Under the pieces are notes generated by a model, which had not been told where the DNA came from, did not search any database, and worked only from the letters and a program-made list of their open reading frames with translations. From positions 6,815,276 through 6,879,275 of the forward strand of contig JAQFVV010006245.1 in the NCBI GenBank assembly GCA_028023455.1: a stretch of 64,000 nucleotides of DNA, in the 5' to 3' direction. How positions within the stretch are numbered: position 1 is the first letter of the stretch; every line of letters begins with the position of its first letter. The position numbers were made by a program, and so were the translations under genes. Source of the DNA: Epiperipatus broadwayi (taxonomy: Eukaryota > Onychophora > Udeonychophora > Euonychophora > Peripatidae). This document shows positions 1 to 12,739 of the stretch, piece by piece.

Positions 1-59
1 AAAAGACTATAGGGCTTTTATCATCAGATATGCTGGTGGTCAATTTTGACTGTGCACGA

Positions 60-345
60 AGGTTAGGATTACTACAGATGCATCAGGGTGGGGATAGGAA
101 TGGTGTTAAGCTCACCCTATTGATAATAGTGAGCATTTTGTGGCATATGCATCTAAAACATTGTCAAAAGTTTAGCAAAACTACACTCAAATTAACAAGA
201 AAGCACTGGCAATTATTTTTGCATTTAAGAAATATCACTTTGATTTTAGGTGTGGTTTTGAAATTATTACAGATCATAAGTCTCTGTGGGGGATTTTAGG
301 GAATGATCGAGCAGTGCCTGAGCATTTAATTCCATGAATGTTATT
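60..345 (+). pseudogene. Ty3/gypsy RNase H domain fragment
   Basis: The frame around 145-345 reads as the typical gypsy RNase H: a YASKTLSK-like start, NYTQINKKALAIIFAFKKYH, then the EIITDHKSL motif containing the conserved TDHKxL. A stop lies just after the SKTLSKV stretch, so the domain is not continuous. In the family this domain degrades the RNA strand of the RNA/DNA hybrid during reverse transcription. It sits upstream of the integrase remnant in the expected order. Assignment to the Ty3/gypsy superfamily is firm; the lineage is not determined. Confidence 0.75.
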
Positions 346-689
346 ATGGAGGATACATTAAAATATAAACAGGATAAAAACATTTTGATGCAGATATGTT
401 GTCAAGATTTCCAGATAATAAAAAGGTCAGTCAATGGAATGTTGAGGTTAATTGCATTGATAGCATAAACTCACAAATTTGTAAAGAGTAATAGAATCTA
501 AAAGTGGACTTGTAAAGAAGCAGGTTATGAGGTTTGATGAACTAGATTAAGAAGGGATGTCCTAAAATTAGACCTACCTATATGGCAGTAGGGTTTTGAT
601 TGAATAAAGAACAGTTATCTGTCTGTAGGGTGTGAATAGTAAAGGGGAATAGAGTTCTTATACTGCCTGCAGGGAGAGAGAAAGTTATA

Positions 690-1510
690 AATTTTTTACA
701 TGAGGGATATCTGGACATAGTGTGCAAAAGATTTGCAATGCAGCTATCTGATGGGTGCAAATTAATGCAGATATTGAAAACTACATTAAATGTTGCTTAG
801 TGTGTGAGTCAGAAAGTGCATTAATGGGAAAGTGTTTTGCATCCATTCCAAAGGCAACAAAAGCATGAGAGAGTGTGCATATTGATCATGCCAGTCCTAC
901 TAATGGAAAAAATTTATTGATAATAATTTATGCTTTTTCAAGACGTATTGAATGCCACCCAGTAAAAAATACTAGTGCCCAAGAAACAATTAAGTGCTCG
1001 AAGATGGTTTGCTTGATAGATGGATTTCCAGAAGTAGGAGAATCTGATAATGGAACAAGTTTTACCAGAGAGGAATTATATCAGTTTTTTAATCCCTATG
1101 AGATACAACATATGTGCACACTACTATATCACCCAGAGTCAAATGGATTAGCTGAGAATGTGGTACACCAAGTTAAGCACAGTTTTAAAAAAAAAATGTC
1201 AAAATGCATGATGCTTTACAAATATTTATTCTAGACACATTCAATGCCATTTTCAGCAACCTATAAATCAATGGCAGAATTAATGTGTGCTGTAAATTAA
1301 GGATTAAATTATCAGTGTTGCATCCCAAGGGACAAATGAGTGTTCCAAGTAAGAAGCCTCTATGGGTGAAGGATATAATATGAAAAAAATGAGTCAGTAA
1401 AATAATAGACAAAATAATGTCAAATCAAACAGATGTCATTAATGAGCTAAATGGTTTATCATACAGAGGTCATATTAATCATATGAAAAAAAGAGCCAGA
1501 AAAATTGCAG
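690..1510 (+). pseudogene. Ty3/gypsy integrase remnant
   Basis: An HHCC-type zinc finger is seen near 690-815 (HEGYL...YIKCCLVCES). The catalytic core follows at 875-1240. It begins with HIDHASPTNGKNLL (first Asp), has SDNGTSFT (second Asp) and ends with YHPESNGLAENV (catalytic Glu). Beyond the stop at about 1232 the C-terminal part continues in other frames: a WVKD segment near 1370 and GHINHMKKRAR near 1470, which resembles the end of gypsy integrases. The core frame is open for 119 codons but upstream and downstream parts are shifted, so no full protein can be made. Its role in the family is insertion of the cDNA into the genome. Confidence 0.8.
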
Positions 1511-1721
1511 CTGAAAATATTACAGAATGCAGGAGGTCAGAGTGATGAAAAAACACCATGGGAGAAATAGAGAAAAACCAGTTAACTGAGGAAAAAAGTG
1601 AAGAATTTTCAGAGGAAATTCGAGGAAGAGCTAAGAAAAATAAATCACCAAGTCATGTACACACTAAACAAAAACTGAAAAGATGCCATTACATGGAGAA
1701 GAATGAATAATAGTAACTTCT

Positions 1722-1739
1722 GGAGTGAGGGGAAGAATT
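1722..1739 (+). other. Polypurine tract and putative start of 3' LTR
   Basis: A 16-base almost pure purine run (GGAGTGAGGGGAAGAA) lies about 180 bases after the last integrase-like codons and is followed by T and then TG. In Ty3/gypsy elements this is the plus-strand primer next to the 3' LTR, which begins with TG. The LTR body would run right from 1739, but its end is not defined here. Confidence 0.45.
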
Positions 1740-2829
1740 GTAGTATTTATACACTGGATAAATAATTAAATTTAGATAACAGCAAAATATTCCAGAAGTA
1801 TATGTTAATAAAAATAAAGAAATTGATGGACAACAGAGATAAGTAAAAACATTTGTGGAGTGAGAAATACTAAAAATGTAGATAGTTTCATAATTAAAAC
1901 ATTTTTGTTAGACTTATTGAAAAGTATGGAAGAGCCAGATGGATAATTGATTAGAGAGAAGATTAAGTAACCTAAAATAGAATATTTGGAAAATGACCCT
2001 AATTAAATTCAAGGCAAAGAAATTTAATCAAGTAAAAGAATCAGATAAGGAAAAACTGCATCCTATATGAACTAAGATATTGCAGGAGTTTAGTATTTTT
2101 TACTTATCAGCTATTGAAAATTTGGTGTCGAGTACCTGGTCTTGTCTGTAGCAAGTTGTCATATACCAGCAGGGGAGAGAACTCAGAGATTCAGATCAGA
2201 AGATACAGAAACCTGACTAGTTTTTGAAAATGATCATGCTAATCTTTTTATTGTTTTGTAAACCTAAAGGGCTATCAGGGTTTAACATTGGAAAACTTGT
2301 TAAAGTATTTAGTGGTGGTTGAAAGAATTATGTCAGAATGAAAGACTGGGATTGCAGGAAGTAAATTTAAGAGTGACTTTTAAATTATTTACAACTTTGA
2401 GGAGTCCATGTTATGTAAGTGTAAATAATCAGATTTTGATATATTTTAAGGTGTCAATTAATATATAATTTTTTAAGATAGTATTGTATATTTTTTGTGT
2501 TTCTTAGTTGAGTTATCAGGAACTAATCATGATAAAATAGTGCAGTCACAAATTTTGAACCAAGTTATAGGTGAAGTAGTATTAAAGTGGAAAATAAAAT
2601 TAGTACAGTTAAGTTTTGATTTTGCAAGAAAAAAGGCATGAATGTTTTATTTATTGACTAGAGTACTGATTAGACACAAACCAGTGTCCAGAGAGACTGA
2701 TTTATTGTTTATTAACTGAAATAAGTAATAAACTCTACAAACGTTACCTCAATTATCTTCATTTAGTAGTGTTATATGATATGCCAGTTTCAGCAACTTC
2801 TTTTCTACATTCTTGTTTTGAATTTGTGG

Positions 2830-4080
2830 TCAGATGAGGAGAAACGATAATGATATACCTAGTTTTATGGATTATCATTGTATTATACATCAGCATGCCT
2901 TTTGTTCAAAAGTATTGAAATTTAATCATGTTGTGCGTGTTGTCTTTAAAATTGTTAGTAAAATAAGATCAAAAAGCTTGTTGCATCATCAATTCTGAGA
3001 TTTGACAAAGGAATGTGAGAGTGAACATAATGAATTGTTATTACATACTGACATAAGATGGTTAAGTTGAGCAAAATTTTTAATTAGATTCAAAAGAACA
3101 TCTACTCCAAATAAGAAAATTTTTTGAAACTAAAGATGATTCATATTCAGAACTAAATGACAAAGAATGGCTTCTTGACCTCACCTTTTTCTATGATATT
3201 ACAGAAAAACTAAATAAATGTAGAATTATAAGGAAAAGATAAAACAATACACAGGGTGGCAATACTGTATGGAGAGTTTTGCTTTGTTTATAAAAAATTA
3301 TGTGCTAGTATAAGATAGTGATCATGTGATGCTTAATGGTTTAAAACAATAATAGTTATGATAAACCCTTTGAAGTCATTTAGAGAAAAATTAAATGTGT
3401 TTGTAATGCAATTGAAGTGTTGTAAATTAAAACATTGTCAAAATATGGCAGAGAAGTCTAAATATAGAAAGAATCTAATCTATGACAAATATATTGAAAA
3501 TATTCTCCTCATAAAGGATCAAAATAAGAGTTATAGATCATGGGACCCAATTCTCTTAAACTTGTAAGATAAGAATAGTGAGCATGGCCAATTGCTCAAC
3601 AGGCTTTGTGATAAATGCTCATAAAGGAATTAGAAAAAAGATTCATGGAATTTGACAAACTTGAAGATATTGCTAGTTTTTTGTTTTAACCATCTAATGT
3701 TAACATCAATATTAAAAATATCACTATGAAATTAAGTGAATTTAAGCATACAGATTCAGAGGGACTGAAAGAAGAAATAGTAAATATTAAATGTGATATA
3801 CATTTAAAATCAATGGCTTCAAATGAGAGCTTCTGGACTTTAATAAGCAAGGATAAATATCCAAATATTTGGAGAGTTGCTACATATTTCAATGCATTTT
3901 TCGATTTAACATATTTATTATGAATCAGAATTTTCCTCATGAATGAGATAAAAACTAAACATAGGTCACAGTTATCGTATATGCATATGGAATTATGTTT
4001 AAGAATTAGTTTAAGTTCATATGAGACAAATTTTGACAAACTTGCTGAAACTATGTAATGCCAAGTGTCATCAAAATAAT
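2830..4080 (+). pseudogene. hAT transposase remnant, GTF2IRD2/ZBED5-like, C-terminal half
   Basis: The + strand translation matches the well-known GTF2IRD2/ZBED5/SCAND3 class of hAT-derived proteins over several hundred residues. Segments in order are MDYHCIIHQHAFCSKVL and IVSKIRSKSLLHHQF (2858-3000), LLLHTDIRWLS (3038-3072), and WLLDLTFFYDITEKLNKCRI (about 3168-3230). The frame resumes at 3358 (NPLKSFREKL) and the hAT dimerisation region follows at 3726-4075 (EGLKEEIVNIKCDIHLKS and NEIKTKHRSQLSYMHMELCL). In-frame stops and shifts make it a pseudogene. The N-terminal BED finger and first catalytic Asp are not found, so it is 5'-truncated. A MITE fragment splits the frame at about 3250-3357. 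Confidence 0.78.
3250..3357 (+). mobile_element. MITE fragment inside the hAT remnant
   Basis: These ~105 bases (GGTGGCAATACTGTATGGAG ... GATCATGTGATGCTTAATGG) match the right half of the foldback element at 25970-26480. They interrupt the transposase frame between the codons for KDKTIH and the codons for NPLKSF. The insertion is therefore younger than the hAT copy. Only the right part of the MITE is present. Confidence 0.6.
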
Positions 4081-7000
4081 AAAAAAATATTTTGTTTTTA
4101 ATCTGTAATTTTTTCTTTGTTTGTAAAATTTGCATCTATTTATTTTAATAAAATTCTAAAACAATTTTTTTTTTCTCTATATTTTTTTGAATTGTGTTTA
4201 AAACTTAGGACAAGCTCTAGAAAATAATTATTTATAGATAATTGCAATAATTGTAATTTAATAAATATTTTATAAAATGACAAGGACAAATTATAATACT
4301 AAAGGGAGCTGCGGTAATATAATAGTAGTACCTAAAAAGCTCTTACAAAAAAGGGAAAGTACCTTCTAAAAAAAAAACAGGACTTCGAACCATAATTTTT
4401 TTTCATTCAGCAAAAATGCTTTTTTTGGTTTGCAATTCTAATTCCTGAAAAAAAAACATGGTAGCCTTCAGGTACACTTTCACTAAAAAAGTAACCCTAA
4501 ACATCTAAAGGTTTGGTTGCCCCTGGTATAAACAATAATTGAAGCTAGATAATTAGCAATCTAATTAAAGATCTCTAATTTGTGTAAATAATATGATCAG
4601 AAGGAGTTTGATTTTATTAACATTTAGTATTTCCAACTGGTTAGATAATAAGTTTGATCAAATTGTAATTAAAAATTTAAAAGAGGAAATTAATTAATCA
4701 AAATAATTTGGAAAACTAATTAATAACATAGGTAGTCAGACAATGGATAACAAAAGTATATTAGCTATAAATTTTCTATTGTTTGATTCCTATTATTATT
4801 ATTCTGACAAGTTTTGCTGTGAGAAGTCTATAAAATTTGCTTGAGTTCTGCTGACAGTTAAGTCAGTAGTGCACCATTAATCATTTACTCTACTGCTGGT
4901 TTGCTATACAAAATGTCCTGGTCATTAATCAGTAATGTATAGTAATGTTGTGGACAACTAAATATTATCAAGTGCTGCTGAGTCACAGAAGGAGTGTTCA
5001 TTGAGTTTCACTGCCTGCTTTCATTGACATCTGCTGCCTAACATGTAGTAAAGACTTTTGTCTATCATTTCTGAGATCTGTGCCTGTAAATATAGTTATT
5101 ATTGAGAACAAGACCAAGATATGTGCCAACCTAAAGTAGAAGAGAAACAGCTGCCAAAAGAAGGTAGGAATGCCACTAATGAATTCCATTATCTTCAATA
5201 AGGCGCTACAACAAAAATCTAGGTGAATATAAAAGACCAATGTCTAGCAACTGTTATTCTTTTGAAATATTATCACATAAAGCAATTGGGTTGTTGAACA
5301 TTATTTTAAAAATGGACTAATCCTTAGTAAAGAAGGCCATCATTAATTTACTTCACTTTATGTTTTACTTTCATTTTGTGTGTGTGTTAATAAATGTTAA
5401 TTTTAATTTGTTAATTTGGCTTAGTTTCCTTTTCATACCTCAGTCATATAACATTTTAGTTACCATTTAATAATATTAGGTAAATTTAGAGTTAATTACA
5501 TATATGCATTATAATTACACATTCTCTGATAATCTGATTTAAGCCAGTTTCATACTCTTGTGCTAGCCAGGTAAAAGTATTTTGAACTCTTCTTTTGAGA
5601 AGATTCTACTCAGTTTTGGCTAGATAGCACCCAGGAATCATTCCAATACAAATAAAAATATCCACAAAAGTGATCTTTGCTTCCTGCATCTATGGAGGGA
5701 TTCAATGGTCTGGAAATATGACTGTGGTCATATATTTTGTACCCTCTTGATCTGACAATTGGTATGGATAGTAGGTAAAAATACAATCTATATTTAATTT
5801 TTGTGCTTGAAATAATGAAATTTGCTAAATACATAAAATATTTATTATTAATGTAGAATGGCAGTTCAATTTAGTTTAAATGTAAAGGCATGTTATGAAA
5901 TATTTTTTTGTTATAATATGGGTAGGCAAACCTTATGGCAATTATGTACCTTTTAGCAATTTCATATCTAATCTTTACATCTTAATGGTTTAAAAAATGT
6001 AATTGCTTTTGTGATAAATTACAGATTAAATTAGTCACTATATATAAACAACATAGGAGAGAGTTAGATTACTATCTATTAATAGATCCCTCTTGCAAAT
6101 CTAGTGGAGATATGTTATCTGATTAATGGTGAGAATTAACAGCAAAAAAAAAGATGAAGCTATAAGTCTTCATGATTAATTTAAAGGCAAGCTATAGAAT
6201 CAAATGTAACACTTAACAAAATGGGAGCTGTTTCACTGTCACCCAGCAAATAAAATTTTTATCAGAACTCTTCACACTATTTAATGATTTCCATCTAGAG
6301 ATTTACTAGTAATGTTGTTACAACATCATGAATCAGAGAAATTAAATTTGGATGAAAGAGATCTCCATGATCATGGTTTTTTTTTTCTGAAGAAATATTA
6401 CTAACTTCCATTTTTTTGGTGCAAGGTGAATTAATATAATATATTTTTAAATAGTTACCAAAAAATCCAAGCAAGGGTCAAAAGAGTGACGATTTTAAAA
6501 TCCTTTAATGTTTTGTTTAATCTAGATGTAATTAGATGCAATTATCTTAATATAAACTCAGCACTGATTATATATGTGTTGAGATGATGATCCGAACCAA
6601 CTGATGAGTGCTAGTTCAGCATGAAATACATATGTTGGAGATCAGTTATCTTTTTTGCATATATGTGGTCATATGTATTGGTTATATAAGATGGAATGGA
6701 TGACTGAAGGGAGCTTCAAAGTCTGGATTCACATTCCCTTTAATTAATGTTTTGTTGTAATGTCTAAAAATTGTGAAAAATTGAAATAGATATTTGAAGT
6801 TTTTTTTTATGTAAAAGAAAAACATTTTCGGGTTTTTGGGATATTAATGTTTAAATTCTAAAAAAAAAAAATCTTATGATGTAAAAAGATGAATTTTTAT
6901 TGTATTAATCACTAAATTCGAATTTTAAATATTCTCAAGGAAGTGTAAGATAGATGAAAGATGCACAGTTAAGTTTTTGCAAATATTAATAAATAAAATA

Positions 7001-8330
7001 TCTCAAAGAGATGTGGAAACAAAAGAGAGAAAGATGTGAAAACATCTCACGGATATTTAATTCTTTAATATATTACGCATTAATTAATACATTTATTTTT
7101 TGTAAAATCTTAAGGAGCTGTAAAACAATGTGATATTTGCTTTTTAAACTTTTTATTTTATATATAAACATAAACAAATTAAGTTGACTATATATATTTT
7201 TTTTAATATTTAAAATAAACATTGATATGCCAATATAGATGTGTTTATTTTTTTATTTATAAAATAAATATTGATAGAATAATAATATAGCCAATTTAAG
7301 TAATAATCTAAAATTGTTTTACGAAAGGATAAGTAAAAAGTTTTCTATATAAATAAATAAAAGATAAAAAAAATACTAATATAGCTAACCAAACTAACAG
7401 GTCAAAATTAGTTAATATATACAATAACTTTATAGGCATGGTAAAAATAAAATAAAGCACAGACAATCGGCAAAATAATATGGACAGACTGCTTAGCCAA
7501 TTAAATTGTTCGGTAACTGATATTTATATGTTTTATTATTGAACAAAATCCCGTTTCCTCCTATACAGACATTTCATTTATTTAATATATTATCTTTTTT
7601 TCAATGTTAACTGTTTCAAAAATATAATTGCGGAAATCTATGTGCCAGGATTTAGTTTAGTCATTAAACAAATTTAGAAAAGAATCAACAGGAATGATTT
7701 TTTTATGTAGTTTAAAGCTGAACTAAGTTTGAAAAAAAAAAAAACATTTGGGATTACAAGTTTTTTTTTTAATAAATAGTACTATAGTAAAAAAAAAAAA
7801 AACTAATTTGTCCGTCATAGTTTTTCTTTTTACAAAATAAATATAGCCAAAATAATATTATATCCAATCTAATTAGCTATCCAAAATTATTAAACGGTAA
7901 TTGGGTATTTAGAAGTTTACATTTTAAATTACACACGGCCAAAATAAATATATTTTTTTTTTTAAAAAAAATAAATGCGGTAAGATTACACTATTTCGTG
8001 AAATTATCTGCAGTTTGAATTTATTAAATAACATAACAAGACATTAAAGATTTTAACTGTTTCTAACATTTTTTATACTTATTTGAGATATTTGTAGTTC
8101 ATATTTATCGAACAGTATAATATAAATTTATTTATTTTGATCATCTCTATCACGTTTTTCCCTCTCTACATTTTCTTGAGAATATTAGGCAATATTTATT
8201 ATAGTGGCAAATCAATATTGTTGAGCAGTAATTCTCCAGCCTTAATAAATTAAATATTAGTGTGCATTTGACTTACCTAAATAATGAATCATAGATAACA
8301 TATACCAATCACTCATGAATTGATTTTTAT
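4081..8330. other. AT-rich spacer, nothing recognised
   Basis: No coding exon or transposon domain was recognised here. A somewhat less AT-rich island lies at 4830-5240 with an 80-codon open frame on the minus strand, but its translation shows no known motif. A reverse-strand B-box-like string (GGTTCGAAGTCC) occurs at 4380-4391 without an A box. The rest is poly-A/poly-T runs and ATT-rich sequence. Confidence 0.5.
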
Positions 8331-8645
8331 TTTTTATTTTTTTTTTAAATTATTTTTTCCAACCATTTTTTTTATTTTTTTATTTTTTTTTTTTTTAAAA
8401 AAATAGAAAAAAAAAAATATGTATTTAATTGAATGACATTCTTTATGTGTAGATGATGCTTTATTTTTTTAAGATAGACCATATATCCATCATGAATTAC
8501 TAAAAAAAAAAATAAATAATTTTAAATAATAAAAAAAAAAAAAAATAAAAATAAAAAAAAAAAAAATTTACAAACACTAAAAACCCACCCCCCCCCCCCA
8601 CCCCTCCCAAAAAAAAAAAAAAAAAATAAAAAAAAAAAATTAAAA
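8330..8645. repeat. Low-complexity T-rich, A-rich and C-run block
   Basis: About 315 bases of long T runs, then A runs, including a run of ten or more C at 8590. The left half is T-rich and the right half A-rich, so the stretch could fold back on itself. It has no coding content. Confidence 0.8.
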
Positions 8646-11600
8646 AAACTCCTTTTCCAAGCCCCTTTTTTCAGATCCCCAAGCCTGTGTCCCTTCTGTT
8701 AATGGAGGAGTCTCTATTAATATAGAATGCCTCCTTTATTTTTCTCCTGTAATCATTTGTTGATTAGTAAGTGTATGTTATATCTGCAGCTCTGTAAAAT
8801 TTGAATATTTTATTTTACTAATCATATCAAATAAAATGTTGCATGACTATTATTTACATTTAATATCTATATTCAGGAAAGTAATTTAATACATTATATA
8901 ATTTTGGAACCATCTATTGTAAAAATTAGCAACCAATAAACCCCAGATGTAGTATTAATCAAATACTTACACTTGTATTTGCTTTTTGGCAGTGATGTTT
9001 ATATGCAAACCAATATTGAAGTTAGTAACAGGATGGAAGGTTGATGAAAAAGGGTATTGAATTAAGCTAAGGTTAAATTATTAAGGCCATATGCTACAGC
9101 TAAATTTTGTATAATAAGAAATATTATGATTGAGAAGTAATTAGTTTAGTCTAATTAAATTTTTTATAATTATTATCACCAGCTTTATTTTATAGAAATA
9201 ATATAATTTGTTTTATCAGGGTTATCACAACTTTATAAAATTGATCAGTCAATGAGGGCTGACAAATATTTAAATAAACACACTCACACACCTATAAAAT
9301 AAAGCACTTAAATTAATTCTATAATTTTCAATATATCAAAAAATAAATAAATAAAAGTCATAGCTAGTTTATGACACAAATGCCATTATTGAATAGTAAT
9401 TTACAGTTAAAATTAAAATAAAAAAAATTATGTTTATTTTCTAAATTCTAATTTAAATTATTTAGAATGGCAATCATGCCATAAGCTGGCTATAATTTTT
9501 ATTTATTACTATATTGAAAATTGTAAAGCTAATTCCAATGTTTGTTATATTATATTTATTTTTTCTGATATATATATATATATATAACAAAATAAACAAT
9601 AATATAAGGTAGACTATTGACAATCTATTTTATAAATAAAAATAAGGAAATTACATTTCAAATTTAACTAACAGTAAGAATTATCAAAATATTGTTACAG
9701 ATTATAAAGATGGTTCAAATACTAATATTAATATAGCAGCTTAATCATTAAAGTTAAATTTTATATAATGGAGAAATTAAATTGACATATACATGTAAGA
9801 ATATTTTATATAATATTTATTATCATCATGAATAGCATTTGCATAGAAAATATTTACAATAATAAGTAATTAAAGGCATATTAACAACTTTATAACATAT
9901 ATTAACTAAATTATCAAATTTGAATTCAGATATAAATATATTCTTATAATAGCTTTTTTTTATTTTTAAATTTCTTCTAGTAATAAATTTGCATATGATA
10001 TGAATATTTTTTTTTATAGATCAATCTTTTTTTACAAAAGTTTGCAATTTCAGTTCAAATTCTAAAGATGACAACTTTGATGGATGATAGAATATGAAAT
10101 TATATTACAACCAAACCAAAGCAGAGTTGTCTGTAATTGATCACTATTTCAAAAACAAGATACACCAACAATTGTCACATCAGATTTGCATATCATACTA
10201 CAAAGATTTTATTATCTTTTATAGCAATTTTCTCTTACTGAATTTCCCTCATCTTCTAATTGTTAAGAAGTAATATGATTCATTTTGCTCTTCTATTTTC
10301 TACACTTAATCAGCTGGCTCTTAACTCTCATTGAAATAAACACTTAAGTGATTTAATATTGTTTACTTACTTTTAGAGTTACGATAAATCAGCAAAAAAA
10401 TAGTCAGATGTTTGCAAACATTTTCACAAACAACAAGAACAAAAAAAAAACACATTAAATTTTAGAAACATAAAAATTAAAATCGATTTAATCTATTCTT
10501 AGGGTCAAAATAGACATTATTGTCAAAAACAAGTCTATAAATATAAATAAATAAGCAAAAGGAAAATAAGCATTATTTGTTAAGGGTTAATTACAAAAAA
10601 ATTAATATTTTTTGTTCTAAAATATAAAACAAATTTATAAATTAAAAAAAAAGAGAATTTATTATAACTTTATTTACATTAACATTATTATCATTGTTAT
10701 TACAAGTTCTCAAAACTTTAATCACTTTCGTCAAATAAAACAGGATGGACACACGATTTGAAAGTGAAAAAAAAAAAAAGAAGAGATAATTAATTAAGTT
10801 TTTTTTTTTTAACTTCACTTCTTTTTTTTAAAACTATTATCTCTGATTACATTTTATCAGTCTTTTGAAAACTAAATGAAGTCATTTTATATTTTAATAC
10901 ACATAGGAAAAATAAATATATACTTTGCATGCATATATGCCATTTGCAGATAATTGTTTTTCTTTAAAATAATATTTTTAAAGTGGCAATATGACTTAAT
11001 TTTTTTTTCTGAATTTTATTTAATATTATTTAAAAAAATACTTTAAATGATTTTTCATCTACACATATTGCTTGGTGGGCTAGCAAAAAGTAGCATGGTT
11101 ATAATAGAATTGAATCCATTTTTGATTTTAGTAGCCAATAAAAGTTACAAGTTTATCAATATTTATTATTTTAACATTAAATTGACATTGCAAATTACAA
11201 TTATAATTTGTTTATTTAAACTAAAGACATAATGGATAATATGTGTGATTATATCTCTTGATATTTTCAAATTTGTTTACATAAATATAAAACAAACCAT
11301 GAATAGTCTTAATTAATTTTTCAGTATAACATAATGTCAAATCATGTTTTCTATATAGCAAATATTTTTGAATCATTAATATGTTTATAATTGCAATGGA
11401 TAAGTATTTAAATTAGGAGCAAATTTTAATTTTGTTTCCATTACTATCAAATAATTCATTTTTCATAAATAAAACTCATTAATATATGTTAGTTACCTCT
11501 TTTAATTCAAATTTTGTCTTTTCCATATAAAGAAACTATACAATAAAATTGGTCACTTGAAATCAGCAGCTTCATTAATCTGAATTTTATTTACCATAAT

Positions 11601-12660
11601 TATTCCCTTTTGTCCCTTTATACCAAATTACTTTCTTCTCATCTATATTTTGAATAGATCATAATATTGTTATAAATTTTATGATTGATTTAGAGTTTTA
11701 GGACTTCGTTCTCTAATATTTTAAATGATTAATTTATTCTTAGTTTTCATTATATTGTTTTTGAGGGAGGTATTTTTCATAAAAAAGTTTCTAATACATA
11801 AGTAATTTTATTATTTTGACTACTGAATAATTATTTGTGGCATTTTCACTTTGCTGAAGTTTACTATCCAAAGAGTTTGAATATATATTTATATTTAAAA
11901 AAAGATTATTTTTTCATAGGTACTAGAATTCACTATATCATTATTATTATTATTATTTTAATTTTCCACTATAGTTTTTGCATTTATTTTTGGTTTTTGA
12001 ATTTTTTGTTTTAGTTTCTACAATTTGTCAATCTTTTAGCTGACTTTTTAAAATATTTCTTTAATTTTTCTCATAACATTTATTTTCATCAAACTTTCTT
12101 TCCTTAATAAAACAAAGTGTTTATTAATAATATTCCATTTTTAATAGCATTTGATTTTGACCAACAAAACAAACTTTTTAAAAAAAATCAAACTAAAATT
12201 ATATCAACCATTATATTATTATTGTTGGATCATTGCTATGGCTGTTTGATCAATGCTTCCTAGTACTGTTGTTGAATTAGTTATTTTCTACTCGCTTTAG
12301 AATTTCCATCACCTATCCTTGATGTTAGTAATCTTTTGCATAATATCAAAACTATTATCTAAGATTTATGTTACAATTTATATTTTATTGTTGCATTATT
12401 TACTTCTTTTTTTGCTTCAATCTCTAAATATGATCAACAACTGTGATTAATTGTTTCTTGTTAGAGCATTATTTAATTACACTCAGAGCTCCACATTGGT
12501 TATTAATTTATGTAATAGAAATATGTCAGTGAATAAAATTATGATTAAAACACAAAGTAAATTTATGTAATTATCTTTTTAAAATTACATTATTAGTTTT
12601 TTAATTTATTTCATGACATTGTCACAGTTTTATAAAGTTGTTTGGTAATCTCAATAGGTA
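8646..12660. other. AT-rich spacer with one half of a dispersed repeat
   Basis: No gene is seen. The segment about 9700-9860 resembles 16050-16210: both share the string ATTAATATTAAT followed by AGCTTAA/AGCAGCTTAATCATTAAAG, GAGAAATTAAAT and TATCATCATGAATA. This is a diverged pair of a dispersed repeat of unknown type. Short (TA)n tracts occur at 9570-9585. Confidence 0.5.
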
Positions 12661-12664
12661 AGTA

Positions 12665-12683
12665 CATGCACACACACACAGAT

Positions 12684-12715
<32 letters not shown>

Positions 12716-12716
12716 T
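12665..12716. repeat. Compound (CA)n/(TA)n microsatellite
   Basis: The tract goes from ACACACAC repeats into an uninterrupted ATATAT run. It is not coding. Confidence 0.9.
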
Positions 12717-12739
12717 ATAACAGTTGGAATGAAACAAGG

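Larger units (their letters stand above)
1..1740 (+). mobile_element. Ty3/gypsy LTR retrotransposon, decayed 3' part of pol
   Basis: Translated pieces follow Ty3/gypsy pol order: RNase H, integrase zinc finger, integrase core, then a chromodomain-free C-terminus. The left end is cut by the window edge, so gag, protease and RT are not visible. Stops and frame changes occur throughout, so the copy is dead. A purine-rich stretch at 1722-1737 followed by TG at 1739 looks like the polypurine tract and the start of the 3' LTR. The end of that LTR cannot be placed because no second copy is present. Confidence 0.8.

Noticed and set aside
3686-4135. 149-codon minus-strand open frame
   Set aside because: The opposite strand carries the clear hAT dimerisation-domain translation, so this frame is its shadow.
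4380-4391. B-box-like GGTTCGAAGTCC on the minus strand as a SINE head
   Set aside because: No A box at the right distance and no tail or target duplication.
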